From Methanobacteriaceae archaeon (GTDB lineage Archaea; Methanobacteriota; Methanobacteria; Methanobacteriales; Methanobacteriaceae): DNA of 20,013 bases. The position numbers and the translations under genes are program-made. The stretch lies in the NCBI GenBank assembly GCA_030693105.1, contig JAUYBK010000054.1:1-20013 (forward strand), read 5' to 3'. The notes under the pieces were generated by a model. It did no database searches and was not told the DNA's origin. It was given only the letters and a program-made list of their open reading frames with translations. Shown here one piece after another: positions 7,286-15,470 of this stretch; positions within the stretch are counted from its first letter, which is position 1; the number at the start of each line of letters is the position of its first letter.

Positions 7286-9064
7286 TCAGACTACAGTGAC
7301 ACATTTAGCCAGATTTTTAGGTTGATCAGGGTTTATATCCCTTTCCACACTGATATAGTACGCCAATAACTGTAAAGGCACAACATATATTAAGGGAGAC
7401 AATACTTCACTGATCTGGTCTTCAAATTCGATCATGTAGTGGGCCTCCGATCGGAGATTAACGTCGTTCTGGGACCCTAAACATATAACTCGAGCCCCAC
7501 GAGCCTTAACCTCTTTAACATTGCCCATGGTACGGTCATGACTTTTACCAGGTGGCACTACAGCCACCACAGGCACATCATCACTTATAAGAGCCAGAGG
7601 GCCGTGTTTAAGTTCACCGGCTGCGAAACCTTCTCCATGGATATAGGTAATTTCTTTGAGTTTCAAAGCACCCTCCATGGCAGTAGGATAAGAAAAGCCC
7701 CTTCCTATAAAGAAAAAGTCCGTGACATCCTTATAATGGGGAGATATCTCCTTTATGAGTTCTTCCTTTTCCAGGGCGGTTTTCATGTAATCCGGAACCT
7801 TCTTAAGTTCGTCTAAGAGTTTTTCATCTCCAACCATGCAGGCTGCCAGAAGGTAGATACAGGTTAACTGACTAACATAGGTTTTGGTAGCAGCAACACC
7901 TATTTCTGGTCCAGCACGGGTATATATTACGTAATCAGCTTCACGAGTAGCCCTGCTTCCCATTACATTTACAATGGCCAGGGTTTCGGCTTTTTCTTTG
8001 GCCATTTCTAACGCTTTCATGGTGTCAGCAGTTTCACCGGACTGGGTAATGAATATAACCAGGGTATCATCAGTTAGAGCCCCCGCAGAAAATTCAAACT
8101 CAGACGCCAGTGCCAAATCCACGGGAATACCCACCAATTCCTCGAAAAGATATTTTCCAACCATGGAGGCATGGAAGGACGTTCCGCAAGCCACAAAACA
8201 TACCCTCTTAAAGTCAGAAAAATTCTCAACAGTTTTTTTTATTTCGTGCAACTCAGAAAGAGTATTGCGGACTACTTCCGGCTGTTCATGAATCTCTTTA
8301 ATCATAAAATGGTCGTAACCGCCCTTCTGGGCCATTTCAGGACTCCAACTTATGACATCAATTTCATTTTCTTTAACCCGACCTTGTGAATCCTTTACTA
8401 TTATTCCGTCGTTTTTCATCACAAACAGGTCCTCGTCGTCCAGATAAATGATGCGGTTGGTTTCTTCCAGAATAGCAGGAACGTCAGATGCCAGGAAATA
8501 ATCACCATCCCCTACCCCTAAAATAAGGGGGCTTTCCTTACGCGCACCAATAATGATATTCGGATAGTCAACGTGAATAACTGCCAAAGCATAAGAACCC
8601 TTAATCTGGTGGATTACTAAACGAAGGGCATCTTCCAGATCCATTCCCTTACTCATTTGCTTCTCAACCAAATGGGCAATGACCTCCGTATCTGTATCCG
8701 AACTGAAATGGTGGCCTTCCTCCTGGAGCTGGTCCTTAAGTTCCTGGTAGTTCTCAATGATCCCATTGTGGACCAGGGCCAGTTTATTATAACAGTCGGT
8801 ATGTGGATGGGAATTTTCCCGGGTAGGAAGCCCGTGGGTAGCCCAACGAACGTGGGCTATTCCCATTTTTCCCGGTAAATCGTCCAGTTGCAGTCTTTCT
8901 TGGACTTCGTCAATTTTCCCGCTGTCTTTTTTAATGTTGATTCCTGATGATGAGGTGGCTATACCCACTGAATCATAGCCCCGATACTCCAAACGACGCA
9001 CGCATTCTAAGAGTACAGGTGCCGCTTTTTTTTCTTTAAGTATACATCCCACGATTCCACACAT
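7286..9064 (-). CDS. glmS: Glutamine-fructose-6-phosphate aminotransferase (isomerizing)
   Basis: Makes glucosamine 6-phosphate from fructose 6-phosphate and glutamine, the entry to UDP-GlcNAc for pseudomurein and glycoproteins. The frame is open to 9118, but the correct start is the ATG at 9064: it places the catalytic Cys directly after Met (MCGIVGCI), and GGTGA lies six bases upstream. The 592 residues show the Ntn glutaminase domain (RRLEYRGYDSVGIA, GIAHVRWATHG, LVHNGIIENY) and two SIS domains (VACGTSFHAS, ITQSGETADT, then FIGRGFSYPTAMEGALKLKE and GELKHGPLAL), ending with the family tail PKNLAKCVTV. It is divergent from the purine cluster, 126 bases away. Confidence 0.97.
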   Translation of the reverse strand: MCGIVGCILKEKKAAPVLLECVRRLEYRGYDSVGIATSSSGINIKKDSGKIDEVQERLQLDDLPGKMGIAHVRWATHGLPTRENSHPHTDCYNKLALVHNGIIENYQELKDQLQEEGHHFSSDTDTEVIAHLVEKQMSKGMDLEDALRLVIHQIKGSYALAVIHVDYPNIIIGARKESPLILGVGDGDYFLASDVPAILEETNRIIYLDDEDLFVMKNDGIIVKDSQGRVKENEIDVISWSPEMAQKGGYDHFMIKEIHEQPEVVRNTLSELHEIKKTVENFSDFKRVCFVACGTSFHASMVGKYLFEELVGIPVDLALASEFEFSAGALTDDTLVIFITQSGETADTMKALEMAKEKAETLAIVNVMGSRATREADYVIYTRAGPEIGVAATKTYVSQLTCIYLLAACMVGDEKLLDELKKVPDYMKTALEKEELIKEISPHYKDVTDFFFIGRGFSYPTAMEGALKLKEITYIHGEGFAAGELKHGPLALISDDVPVVAVVPPGKSHDRTMGNVKEVKARGARVICLGSQNDVNLRSEAHYMIEFEDQISEVLSPLIYVVPLQLLAYYISVERDINPDQPKNLAKCVTVV

Positions 9065-9107
9065 GATTTCACCGAAAAGCTCTAAACTAGCTTTTAGCAA
9101 TATACCA

Positions 9108-9117
9108 TTTATAATCA
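9108..9117 (-). promoter_or_regulatory. Box A (TATA) promoter of glmS
   Basis: Minus-strand TGATTATAAA lies 44-53 bases upstream of the glmS ATG at 9064. Initiation about 25 bases downstream would leave a leader of roughly 20-25 bases containing the GGTGA site. Confidence 0.45.
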
Positions 9118-9150
9118 AAATTACAATAAAGTTAATTGTAGTTTCATAGG

Positions 9151-9158
9151 TATATAAA
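9151..9158 (+). promoter_or_regulatory. Box A (TATA) promoter of the purC relic-purS-purQ cluster
   Basis: TATATAAA preceded by AGG is a strong archaeal TATA element. A start near 9180 would leave a leader of about 10 bases with GGAG just before the ATG at 9191. The promoter therefore survives although purC behind it is truncated, and probably now serves purS and purQ. Confidence 0.55.
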
Positions 9159-9190
9159 CCTTGGATAACAAGATGAAAACGGAGTTAAAT

Positions 9191-9385
9191 ATGAACCTCG
9201 AAGTTGGAAAGCTCTTGTATCAGGGCAAAGACAAGGATGTTTACCAAACCAATCATCCCCATCAAGTTATGGTTAAATTTAGAGATGACATTACCGTCGG
9301 GAACAGTGAAAAACAGATAACATATGTAAAAATGGTAATTAAAATTCCATTAAGTCTAGTAAGTTTTTTACTTACAAATGAGTAG
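9191..9385 (+). pseudogene. purC: Truncated SAICAR synthetase (N-terminal relic)
   Basis: Only the first strand-turn region of PurC is left. From the ATG at 9191 (GGAG five bases upstream) the frame reads MNLEVGKLLYQGKDKDVYQT, then VMVKFRDDITVGNSEK, which matches the family start (LLYEGKxKxVY... KFRDDxT). After about 44 residues similarity stops and some 20 unrelated residues lead to a TAG at 9383. Normal PurC is about 235-250 residues; the catalytic and ATP-binding middle and the C-terminus are absent, and only 105 bases separate the stop from purS, so roughly 550 bases are deleted rather than frameshifted. The order glmS / purC-purS-purQ is as I recall it in Methanobacteriales, so this looks like decay in place. 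A 9-base direct repeat GAGTAGCTG (9380-9388 and 9391-9399) spans the break. Confidence 0.85.
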
Positions 9386-9490
9386 CTGAAGAGTAGCTGT
9401 AATTATTATGGGCTAAAAAGACCAAAAAAACGTGTAATTTGGATTTATTATCTAAGTCCCTTAATTAGAAAAAAAGGAAGTGGTAATTAG

Positions 9491-9745
9491 ATGAAGTACC
9501 GTGCCGAAGTTATGATAAGTCTAAAAAAAGGTATGTTAAATCCGGAAGCTTCCACCATCCAAAGGGCTCTAGCCCTTTTAGATTATCAGGTAGACGAAAC
9601 TGCTACCATCGAAATAATTAAGTTCTCTCTGAAAGCTAAAAGTACAGATGAAGCCCGGGAACAGGTGGATCAAATGTGTCAACGGCTTTTATGCAATCCT
9701 GTGATCCACAATTACCAGATTAACATCAACTCTGGAGATGAATAG
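9491..9745 (+). CDS. purS: Phosphoribosylformylglycinamidine synthase subunit PurS
   Basis: Small subunit of the three-part FGAM synthase (PurS-PurQ-PurL), which converts FGAR to FGAM in purine synthesis; PurS bridges the glutaminase and synthetase subunits. The 84 residues have the typical start MKYRAEVMISLKKGMLNPEA, the G-x-x-V-D-type region (LDYQVDETATIEI) and the tail LLCNPVIHNYQI. It lies two bases before purQ and is translated with it. A GTGGT-like site precedes the ATG. PurL is not in this window. Confidence 0.95.
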   Translation: MKYRAEVMISLKKGMLNPEASTIQRALALLDYQVDETATIEIIKFSLKAKSTDEAREQVDQMCQRLLCNPVIHNYQININSGDE

Positions 9746-9747
9746 CC

Positions 9748-10398
9748 ATGAAAGTGGGCATAATTCGTTTTCCGGGTTCTAACTGTGACCGAGATGTCTT
9801 CCAGGCCCTGAGGTTGGCCGGAGGCGAACCAGACTATGTGTGGTGGAACCAGCGCGACCTCACTGATTTTGAGGCCATAGTCATCCCCGGAGGTTTCTCC
9901 TATGGAGATTATCTAAGAGCCGGGGCCATAGCTGCCATCACTCCCGTTATAGATGGTATTAAAGATGCAGTGAAAGAAGATAAACCAGTTCTGGGTATCT
10001 GTAACGGGGCGCAGATACTGGCGGAAGTAGGCCTGGTGCCGGGTGTTTTCACCTTAAACCAAAACGCCCAGTTTATCTGCCAGTGGGAAGAGATGGAAGT
10101 TAAAACAACACGTACACCATTTACCAGTTTCTACAAACGAGGAGCCGTAATTCGTATGCCCATTGCCCATGCTGAAGGACGTTACTATAATCCCGAGATG
10201 GACAACCTTAAAGATCAAGATCAGATCGTGCTCAGTTTCGTGGGCAAGAACCCCAACGGATCCATGGAAGCCATAACTGGAGTTTGTGACCTGGAAGGCA
10301 AAGTATGTGCCGTTATGCCCCACCCTGAGCGGGCTTCAGAATCTATTCTTGGTTCTGATGATGGTCTAAAATTCTTCAAGGGCCTTATTAACTATTAA
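9748..10398 (+). CDS. purQ: Phosphoribosylformylglycinamidine synthase subunit PurQ (glutaminase)
   Basis: Class I glutamine amidotransferase subunit of FGAM synthase, supplying ammonia to PurL. The 216 residues carry IRFPGSNCDRD at the start, the oxyanion loop PGGFSYGDYLRAGA, the nucleophile Cys85 in GICNGAQIL, and His192 and Glu194 in MPHPER, so the catalytic triad is complete. GGAGATG at the end of purS serves as ribosome binding site, and the two genes are only two bases apart. The reading frame is intact although purC in the same cluster is a relic. Confidence 0.97.
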   Translation: MKVGIIRFPGSNCDRDVFQALRLAGGEPDYVWWNQRDLTDFEAIVIPGGFSYGDYLRAGAIAAITPVIDGIKDAVKEDKPVLGICNGAQILAEVGLVPGVFTLNQNAQFICQWEEMEVKTTRTPFTSFYKRGAVIRMPIAHAEGRYYNPEMDNLKDQDQIVLSFVGKNPNGSMEAITGVCDLEGKVCAVMPHPERASESILGSDDGLKFFKGLINY

Positions 10399-10454
10399 TA
10401 AAATAATTTAAAATATGATATTCCAATTTTTTGATATTGAAAAAAGGTGAACTA

Positions 10455-11951
10455 ATGGTAGTCTATTTAGTAGGTGCAGGGCCTGGAGACCCGGAACTGG
10501 TAACGCTTAAAGCTGTGAATGTGCTAAAAAAGGCAGATGTAGTAATTTATGATCGATTAGCCAATGAAAAAATACTTAAAAACGCTTCAGGGGCGGAGAT
10601 GATCTACGTTGGCAAAAAAGCCGGAGCCCATCACAAAACCCAAGAAGAGATAAATCAAATTCTCATTGATAAAGGCAAAAACCATAAATTAGTGGTACGT
10701 CTCAAAGGAGGAGACCCATTCGTCTTTGGGAGAGGTGGAGAAGAGATGATGGTCCTCCTGGAAGAAGAAATACCCGTAGAAGTGATTCCTGGAGTAACCT
10801 CAGCCATTGGAGTTCCAGGAACCGTTGGGCTGCCAGTGACCCATCGCGGGGTAGCCACCTCGGTCACCGTGGTAACAGGACATGAAGACCCAACCAAATC
10901 CGAAAGTCAGGTTAAATGGGACTTTAACGCTGATACTATCATAATTCTCATGGGCATTGGTAAACTGGAAGAAAATACCAGGGAGATTATGAAGTATAAA
11001 CATCCAGAAACCCCAGTCTGCGTTATTGAGAAAGGAACCCTGCCTGGTGAGCGGATAGTGACCGGAACCCTGGAAACCATAACACAAAAGAATATAAAAC
11101 CTCCGGCACTGGTAATTATTGGACCAGTGGTGGATATTTATAAAAAAATAGCCCAAAAAAGAGATAAAATTATAAAAAGATTGGAAGGTAAAGTTATTGC
11201 TGTAACCCGGCCCCTTGAGCGAGCTCAAGAAGCCGTGGACATCATCACCCGGGAGGGTGGAGTGGCACTACTGGCACCCACCCTGGAACTTACCATGATC
11301 CGGACTGATTCCCTGATGGAACTTTGTAGACACGCTTCTGAACTGGATTGGCTCATATTTACCTCACCGGCATCATTAGATTCATTATTCCGATATTGCG
11401 ACGATTTTAAAAATAGGTTAAATCCAGAATGTTTCGTGGCTGTAATCGGACCGCGTACCAAGAGAGCACTGCAAGAAAAAGGTCTGGAAGCAGATCTAAT
11501 GCCGGAAGATTACACTGCCGAAGCACTACTGGAAGTTATGGCCCCCTACGAGTTAGAGGGAAAAACCATTGGCATTCCTCGGACTTTTTCAGCCCGGGAC
11601 GTGCTGCCGGAGGGTTTGAGGAAAATGGGTGCCCAAATTATTCTGGCAGAAGCGTACCAGTCCACCATTCCCCACGACCCCCAACCAGTTCAAAAATTGA
11701 TAAAAAGTATCTTGAATGAAGATATCGATGCTGTGACCTTCACCAGCCCCCTTACAGTCCATAACCTCTTTGAAATGGCAGCAGATAAGAAAAAGGATCT
11801 TATGAGCGCTTTGCAAACCGATAAGATCAAAGTAGTAGCCATTGGACCTATAACCGGGAATGCGCTTGAAGAATACGATATAAAATACGTTGCTCCGGAT
11901 AAGTACACGGTAGAAGAAATGTTAAATAAAATGGCGGAAGAGTTGAGTTAA
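10455..11951 (+). CDS. cobA-hemD: Fused uroporphyrinogen-III C-methyltransferase / uroporphyrinogen-III synthase
   Basis: Bifunctional tetrapyrrole enzyme. HemD closes hydroxymethylbilane to uroporphyrinogen III and SUMT methylates it twice to precorrin-2, the branch to cobamides, F430 and sirohaem needed by a methanogen. In the 498 residues, 1-235 are SUMT (VGAGPGDPELVTLKA at 6-20, VRLKGGDPFVFGRGGEE at 81-97, GVTSAIGVPGTVGLPVTHRG at 113-132). Residues about 245-498 are HemD (KVIAVTRPLERAQEA, DWLIFTSPASLD, VAVIGPRTKRAL, DAVTFTSPLTV, VVAIGPITGNAL). The frame continues without stop across the junction near 240. The open frame begins at a TTG at 10431, but AGGTGA at 10445-10450 points to the ATG at 10455. 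SRP19 starts one base after the stop. Confidence 0.95.
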   Translation: MVVYLVGAGPGDPELVTLKAVNVLKKADVVIYDRLANEKILKNASGAEMIYVGKKAGAHHKTQEEINQILIDKGKNHKLVVRLKGGDPFVFGRGGEEMMVLLEEEIPVEVIPGVTSAIGVPGTVGLPVTHRGVATSVTVVTGHEDPTKSESQVKWDFNADTIIILMGIGKLEENTREIMKYKHPETPVCVIEKGTLPGERIVTGTLETITQKNIKPPALVIIGPVVDIYKKIAQKRDKIIKRLEGKVIAVTRPLERAQEAVDIITREGGVALLAPTLELTMIRTDSLMELCRHASELDWLIFTSPASLDSLFRYCDDFKNRLNPECFVAVIGPRTKRALQEKGLEADLMPEDYTAEALLEVMAPYELEGKTIGIPRTFSARDVLPEGLRKMGAQIILAEAYQSTIPHDPQPVQKLIKSILNEDIDAVTFTSPLTVHNLFEMAADKKKDLMSALQTDKIKVVAIGPITGNALEEYDIKYVAPDKYTVEEMLNKMAEELS

Positions 11952-11952
11952 T

Positions 11953-12237
11953 ATGGTGGATAAGGACCGGACTATGATTTGGCCAGCTTATCTGGATTCT
12001 AAAAAAACCCAGAGAGAAGGTCGGAAGATTCCCCTAAGTCAAGCAGTTAGTACCCCCAAGATTAGGGAAATAAATCGGGCCGCAGAAAAGTTAGGGCTGA
12101 ACCCTCAGACTGAAAAGGGAAAATCATATTCCAAATCGTGGTGGGAGAACTCGGGAAGGATAATTGTTGATAAAAAGTTCTCAAAAAGAGAAGTTCTATT
12201 GAAGATCAGCAGCCTTATTAAAGCATCCCGATCATGA
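11953..12237 (+). CDS. srp19: Signal recognition particle 19 kDa protein
   Basis: SRP19 binds the archaeal 7S RNA and prepares it for SRP54, for protein targeting to the membrane. The 94 residues show the family core MIWPAYLDSKKTQREGRKIP, then SYSKSWWENSGRIIV. The ATG at 11953 is one base past the cobA-hemD stop; a second ATG at 11974, directly before IWPAYLDS, would give a length closer to some relatives and cannot be excluded. Translation is probably coupled to the preceding gene. Confidence 0.95.
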   Translation: MVDKDRTMIWPAYLDSKKTQREGRKIPLSQAVSTPKIREINRAAEKLGLNPQTEKGKSYSKSWWENSGRIIVDKKFSKREVLLKISSLIKASRS

Positions 12238-12374
12238 GGATACTGTTCTAAAAGCCGTTCTAAAGTTTCTTAACTTCCATTAATTTAATTAATAAAGAAG
12301 TACCTAATTATATCAATTCTAAAAATATTAAAAGAGTACGTTACTCATTTAGAAAAAATAACAAGTTGAAGTTC

Positions 12375-13793
12375 ATGAACAAGCAAGCCCTGGTTGATAC
12401 TCTGCCCCCACCCCTGGAAAGACCTCTAAGGAAGGCCCACCATATGGTGGAAAATGCAGAAGACGTAAAGATATATAGCCACATCGATTGTGATGGAATA
12501 TCCGCTGGCGCAATTCTTTCTTCCACCTTAGACCGGCTGGATATCGACCATAAAATAGAATTTATAAGTTTAGATAAGATTCCGAACCTCCAAGTAGATA
12601 ACGAGTTGACCATATTTTCGGATCTCGGTTCTGGACAGGACCTTGATCATTTTTCTATCTCAAATTCTCAGGTTTTAGTTTTAGACCACCATCCCCCTCT
12701 TAGAAAGGCAGGAACAAGTGGGAAGGGTGAATTTATAGAAATAAATCCCCATTATTATGGTATAGATGGATCTTACCATATTTCTGGAGGTGGCATGGCC
12801 TACCTCCTGGCCAGAACATTTGGTTTTAATGATCTAAGTTGGATTGGTGTTTTGAGTGCAGTAGGGGACATGCAAAACAGTTTAACTGGAAAACTAGAAG
12901 GATTAAACCAGTTAATACTGGGTGATAGTGTTGTTAATGGCCAGGTCCAGTCATTGAACGACTTGACGATTTACGGTAGACAGACCCGCCCAATATACGT
13001 GGCTCTTTCTTATTTTGGGGATGTAAAACTGCCCATAACCAACAATAGAACAGAATGCATTGAACTATTAAAAAGACTTAATATCCGTCGTAAGATTGGT
13101 AAAACCCCACGTACGTTATCAGATTTAAATCAAAAAGAAAAAATTCGCCTTTTTTCTGAATTAGTCCGGATGTTAAGCCTGGAAGTGCCATCAAAGTATG
13201 CTAAATACGTTCCACGGTTAGTATCTGGCGACTCCTACGAATTTTTAGAAGAAGAAAGATATACTCCCCTCCGGGATGCCAGTGAATTTTCCACAGCAGT
13301 TAACGCATGCAGTCGGCATGATAAACCTGAAATAGCCTTCAAAGTCCTTAAAGGTAATCGTAAGATGGCTTTAAAGGATATGGCACATTTAACCCAGGAT
13401 CATCGGCGTTATCTGGCCCAGCAAATGGAATGGGTGAAGGAAGAAAACCAAATAAAGTCCTTACAAAACTTACAGTACTTCGATGGCAATGGAATAAAAA
13501 GTAATGTCATTGGAACCATAGCTGGAATGATATTAAGTTATGGTGATTGGAAGAAGCCAATGATAGCTTTTACTGAACTTGAAGATGAAAAAGACGGTTT
13601 AAAAGTATCTTTACGCTGCTCACGCCTGTTAGCCTTCGACGGAATTCATTTTGGTAACTTGATAAAAAAAGTGGCAGTTAAGGTAGGTGGGACTGGAGGA
13701 GGACATTCTGTGGCTTGCGGAGCTTACATCCCGGCCAAAAACAAGGACAAGTTTCTTAAGATATTTAATGAGACTTTAAACGGTATGATATAA
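12375..13793 (+). CDS. DHH-family phosphoesterase, archaeal RecJ-like
   Basis: Member of the DHH/DHHA1 phosphoesterases, close to archaeal RecJ-like nucleases (the GAN group bound to the replicative CMG helicase includes such proteins). From ATG 12375 it has 472 residues. Metal ligands are seen in order: His36, Asp38 and Asp40 in YSHIDCDGIS, Asp83 in FSDLGSG, Asp104-His105-His106 in VLDHHPP, and a further Asp in SAVGDMQNS. The DHHA1 substrate-binding motif GGTGGGHS is at 438-445. All are intact, so an active nuclease or nucleotide phosphoesterase is likely; which one cannot be told from sequence. A TTG at 12366 could also start the protein; neither has a clear ribosome binding site. It follows srp19 by 137 bases. 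Confidence 0.87.
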   Translation: MNKQALVDTLPPPLERPLRKAHHMVENAEDVKIYSHIDCDGISAGAILSSTLDRLDIDHKIEFISLDKIPNLQVDNELTIFSDLGSGQDLDHFSISNSQVLVLDHHPPLRKAGTSGKGEFIEINPHYYGIDGSYHISGGGMAYLLARTFGFNDLSWIGVLSAVGDMQNSLTGKLEGLNQLILGDSVVNGQVQSLNDLTIYGRQTRPIYVALSYFGDVKLPITNNRTECIELLKRLNIRRKIGKTPRTLSDLNQKEKIRLFSELVRMLSLEVPSKYAKYVPRLVSGDSYEFLEEERYTPLRDASEFSTAVNACSRHDKPEIAFKVLKGNRKMALKDMAHLTQDHRRYLAQQMEWVKEENQIKSLQNLQYFDGNGIKSNVIGTIAGMILSYGDWKKPMIAFTELEDEKDGLKVSLRCSRLLAFDGIHFGNLIKKVAVKVGGTGGGHSVACGAYIPAKNKDKFLKIFNETLNGMI

Positions 13794-13849
13794 TGTCAAT
13801 AGACTTGTAATTATACTTACTTAACGACTTTTTAAGGGTTTTGATATCC

Positions 13850-14650
13850 ATGGAAGTATTCAAAAAAAGAGGAGAAGGAACCCGTTTTCAGATATTGGCC
13901 GAGATTGCCAAGGGCGAACCACACCTAAGGCAGAAGGACATAGCAGATAAACTGGGAATAACCATTCAGGCAGTTTCAGAAAACATAAAGAGCTTAGCCG
14001 ATGACGGACTGGTGGAAACTGGTCGTGGACACTCTAAGTATAAGATAACCAAGAGAGGTATTGAAAAAGTAAAAAGAGAGGCCCTCAACCTTCGTAAATA
14101 TGCAGACCAGGTTCTGGAAACCATGACTACCTACAAGTCTGTGTGGCCCGCCCTGGCCCTGGAAGATCTAAAAGAAAGGGACCAGGTTTGGCTGGTGATG
14201 GAACAGGGGACATTATATGCCGGGAAAGAGAAGTCACCTGCCCATGCGGAAGTACTCTATGATGCTAAAAAAGGCGAAGATGTGGCCTTAAGCAGCTTGG
14301 GAGGTACTATAAAATTGGAAACCGGCCGGGTAGTAATAATAAAACTCCCCACCATTATAGAAGGTGGTTCTAAAGCATCTGACCTGAAGAAAGTCCGCAG
14401 ATTGTATTCGGATGGTTTTGACCGGGTGGGAATTATGGGAACTGTATCGCGGGCCGTAGTGGATAAAATTGGGATAAAACCTGATTTTGAGTTTGCTACT
14501 CCCGAGGCAACCGCTGCAGCAGCTAAAAGGGGACTTAACATCCTGGTCTTTGCCGTTGGTAAGATGACCCGCAGCATCAGCCGCAGAATGGACGAGGAAT
14601 CAATTAAGTACATTATCGAGGATGTTTCAATTAATTCCAGCTTTGATTAG
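13850..14650 (+). CDS. Winged-helix transcriptional regulator with C-terminal archaeal domain (DUF7839-like)
   Basis: A 266-residue archaeal regulator. Residues about 10-75 form a MarR-like winged helix (RFQILAEIAKG, LRQKDIADKLGITIQAVSEN, LVETGRGHSKYKITKRGIEK), followed by a linker helix and a larger C-terminal domain (about 100-266) of unknown ligand, with LLxGG-like stretch SLGGTIKLETG and a conserved end FAVGKMTRSISRRMDEES. I recall this architecture as conserved in methanogens. The ATG at 13850 gives the usual N-terminus; a TTG three codons upstream is an alternative, with AAGGG nearby. It lies 56 bases after the DHH gene and 64 before the next regulator, on the same strand. Its targets are unknown. 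Confidence 0.82.
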   Translation: MEVFKKRGEGTRFQILAEIAKGEPHLRQKDIADKLGITIQAVSENIKSLADDGLVETGRGHSKYKITKRGIEKVKREALNLRKYADQVLETMTTYKSVWPALALEDLKERDQVWLVMEQGTLYAGKEKSPAHAEVLYDAKKGEDVALSSLGGTIKLETGRVVIIKLPTIIEGGSKASDLKKVRRLYSDGFDRVGIMGTVSRAVVDKIGIKPDFEFATPEATAAAAKRGLNILVFAVGKMTRSISRRMDEESIKYIIEDVSINSSFD

Positions 14651-14714
14651 TTTTTAATACTATGGATCTTTTTTAAAAAATTCAGACCTGAATTTAAGAA
14701 TTAAGGTGTTTTTC

Positions 14715-14996
14715 ATGCGTAAGTTACTTTGGTGGTTGATTGCAGGCTCAACAGGAGGGCCAAACCGTGCTAAAATTATCATGACGCTGCATGAAAGACC
14801 ATCCAACGCCCATCAGCTTTCAGAGAAGCTGGAACTTAACTACAAGACGGTACGTCACCATCTAAAGGTTTTGGGTGAGAATAATATAATCACCTCCACC
14901 GGGAAAAAATATGGTGAACTATACTTCCTTGCCGACCGAATGGAAGCAGAATACGAAACATTTAAAGATATATGGGCAGAATTAAGTCCTAAATGA
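14715..14996 (+). CDS. Small ArsR-like winged-helix regulator
   Basis: A 93-residue DNA-binding protein. An N-terminal segment MRKLLWWLIAGSTGGPNRAK leads into a single winged-helix domain: IIMTLHERPSNAHQLSEKLE, then LNYKTVRHHLKVLGENNIIT (recognition helix) and a wing around STGKKYGELYFL. The tail to residue 93 is helical. No cysteine or other obvious sensor residue is present, so the signal is unknown; the hydrophobic LLWWLIAG start might touch the membrane or a partner. The ATG at 14715 has AAGGTG six bases upstream, so the GTG at 14706 is not the start. It is 39 bases before the first small membrane protein and probably cotranscribed with it; the pair resembles archaeal regulator/membrane-protein pairs next to transport genes. 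Confidence 0.83.
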   Translation: MRKLLWWLIAGSTGGPNRAKIIMTLHERPSNAHQLSEKLELNYKTVRHHLKVLGENNIITSTGKKYGELYFLADRMEAEYETFKDIWAELSPK

Positions 14997-15035
14997 TGTT
15001 TAAATGTGCATTTAGAAAACTTAGAGGTAAAGATC

Positions 15036-15362
15036 ATGGGAGAATTTGGACAGATAAGTGTGTTATTAATTTATGTAGCTCTTGTTTTAGGAGTAGCAAA
15101 CGTTTGTTTACTGCTGGGTTTACTCAACGCCTACTGGAAAACCTATAAAGAAGTAAAGTCAGGATTTACCATTGGTTTATTATATTTTGCATCATTTCTT
15201 TTACTCCAAAATATCCTATCAACCCTTTTTATAGTCTTGCCCCTAATAATACCCATAGAATTCCACGGATCAGAAATAGGAGGGCCAAAGCTACCTCTAC
15301 TCCTGATTAATGTCGTTCAATTAATTGCACTGTCGATTCTCTTTAAAATAACCAGAAAATGA
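15036..15362 (+). CDS. Small three-helix membrane protein, paralogue A
   Basis: A 108-residue integral membrane protein with three hydrophobic segments: about 7-27, 42-70 and 86-104. The loop LLNAYWKTYKEVKSGFTIGL between helices 1 and 2 is the most conserved part, and the protein ends KITRK. It resembles short membrane proteins (DUF7521-like, from memory) that sit beside winged-helix genes in archaea. The ATG at 15036 has GAGGT seven bases upstream, which rules out the GTG at 15006. The second paralogue at 17372-17695 shares about 70 of 97 aligned residues. Between the two lie the ABC permease and ATPase. A role as sensor or accessory subunit of the transporter or as partner of the regulator is inference from position. 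Confidence 0.78.
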   Translation: MGEFGQISVLLIYVALVLGVANVCLLLGLLNAYWKTYKEVKSGFTIGLLYFASFLLLQNILSTLFIVLPLIIPIEFHGSEIGGPKLPLLLINVVQLIALSILFKITRK

Positions 15363-15440
15363 AAATATTTTATAATAGAATATTGGTGTTGAATTTGTGT
15401 ACGATTTGTGCATAATTAGTAAACAAATTCGGCATAGTTA

Positions 15441-15449
15441 CTTTATAAG
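15441..15449 (+). promoter_or_regulatory. Box A (TATA) promoter of the ABC permease, implying a leaderless mRNA
   Basis: CTTTATAAG is centred about 26 bases before the permease ATG at 15471. Archaeal transcription starts about 25 bases downstream of the TATA centre, so the mRNA would begin at or next to the ATG. No ribosome binding site precedes the ATG, which fits a leaderless message. The transporter thus seems to have its own promoter, separate from the regulator pair. Confidence 0.5.
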
Positions 15450-15470
15450 GATTAATAATACTACAGTTCC

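Noticed and set aside
9191..9385. A short intact gene of new function instead of a purC relic
   Set aside because: The first 44 residues match the PurC N-terminus and the place beside purS-purQ is that of purC, so a relic is the simpler reading; a retained microprotein cannot be fully excluded.
11953..11976. Shorter SRP19 beginning at 11974
   Set aside because: Plausible by family length, but the ATG at 11953 directly after the upstream stop suits translational coupling; kept as an alternative only.
15362..15470. CRISPR or tandem repeats
   Set aside because: No regularly spaced repeats were found here or anywhere else in the window; the only long similarity is between the two membrane-protein genes.
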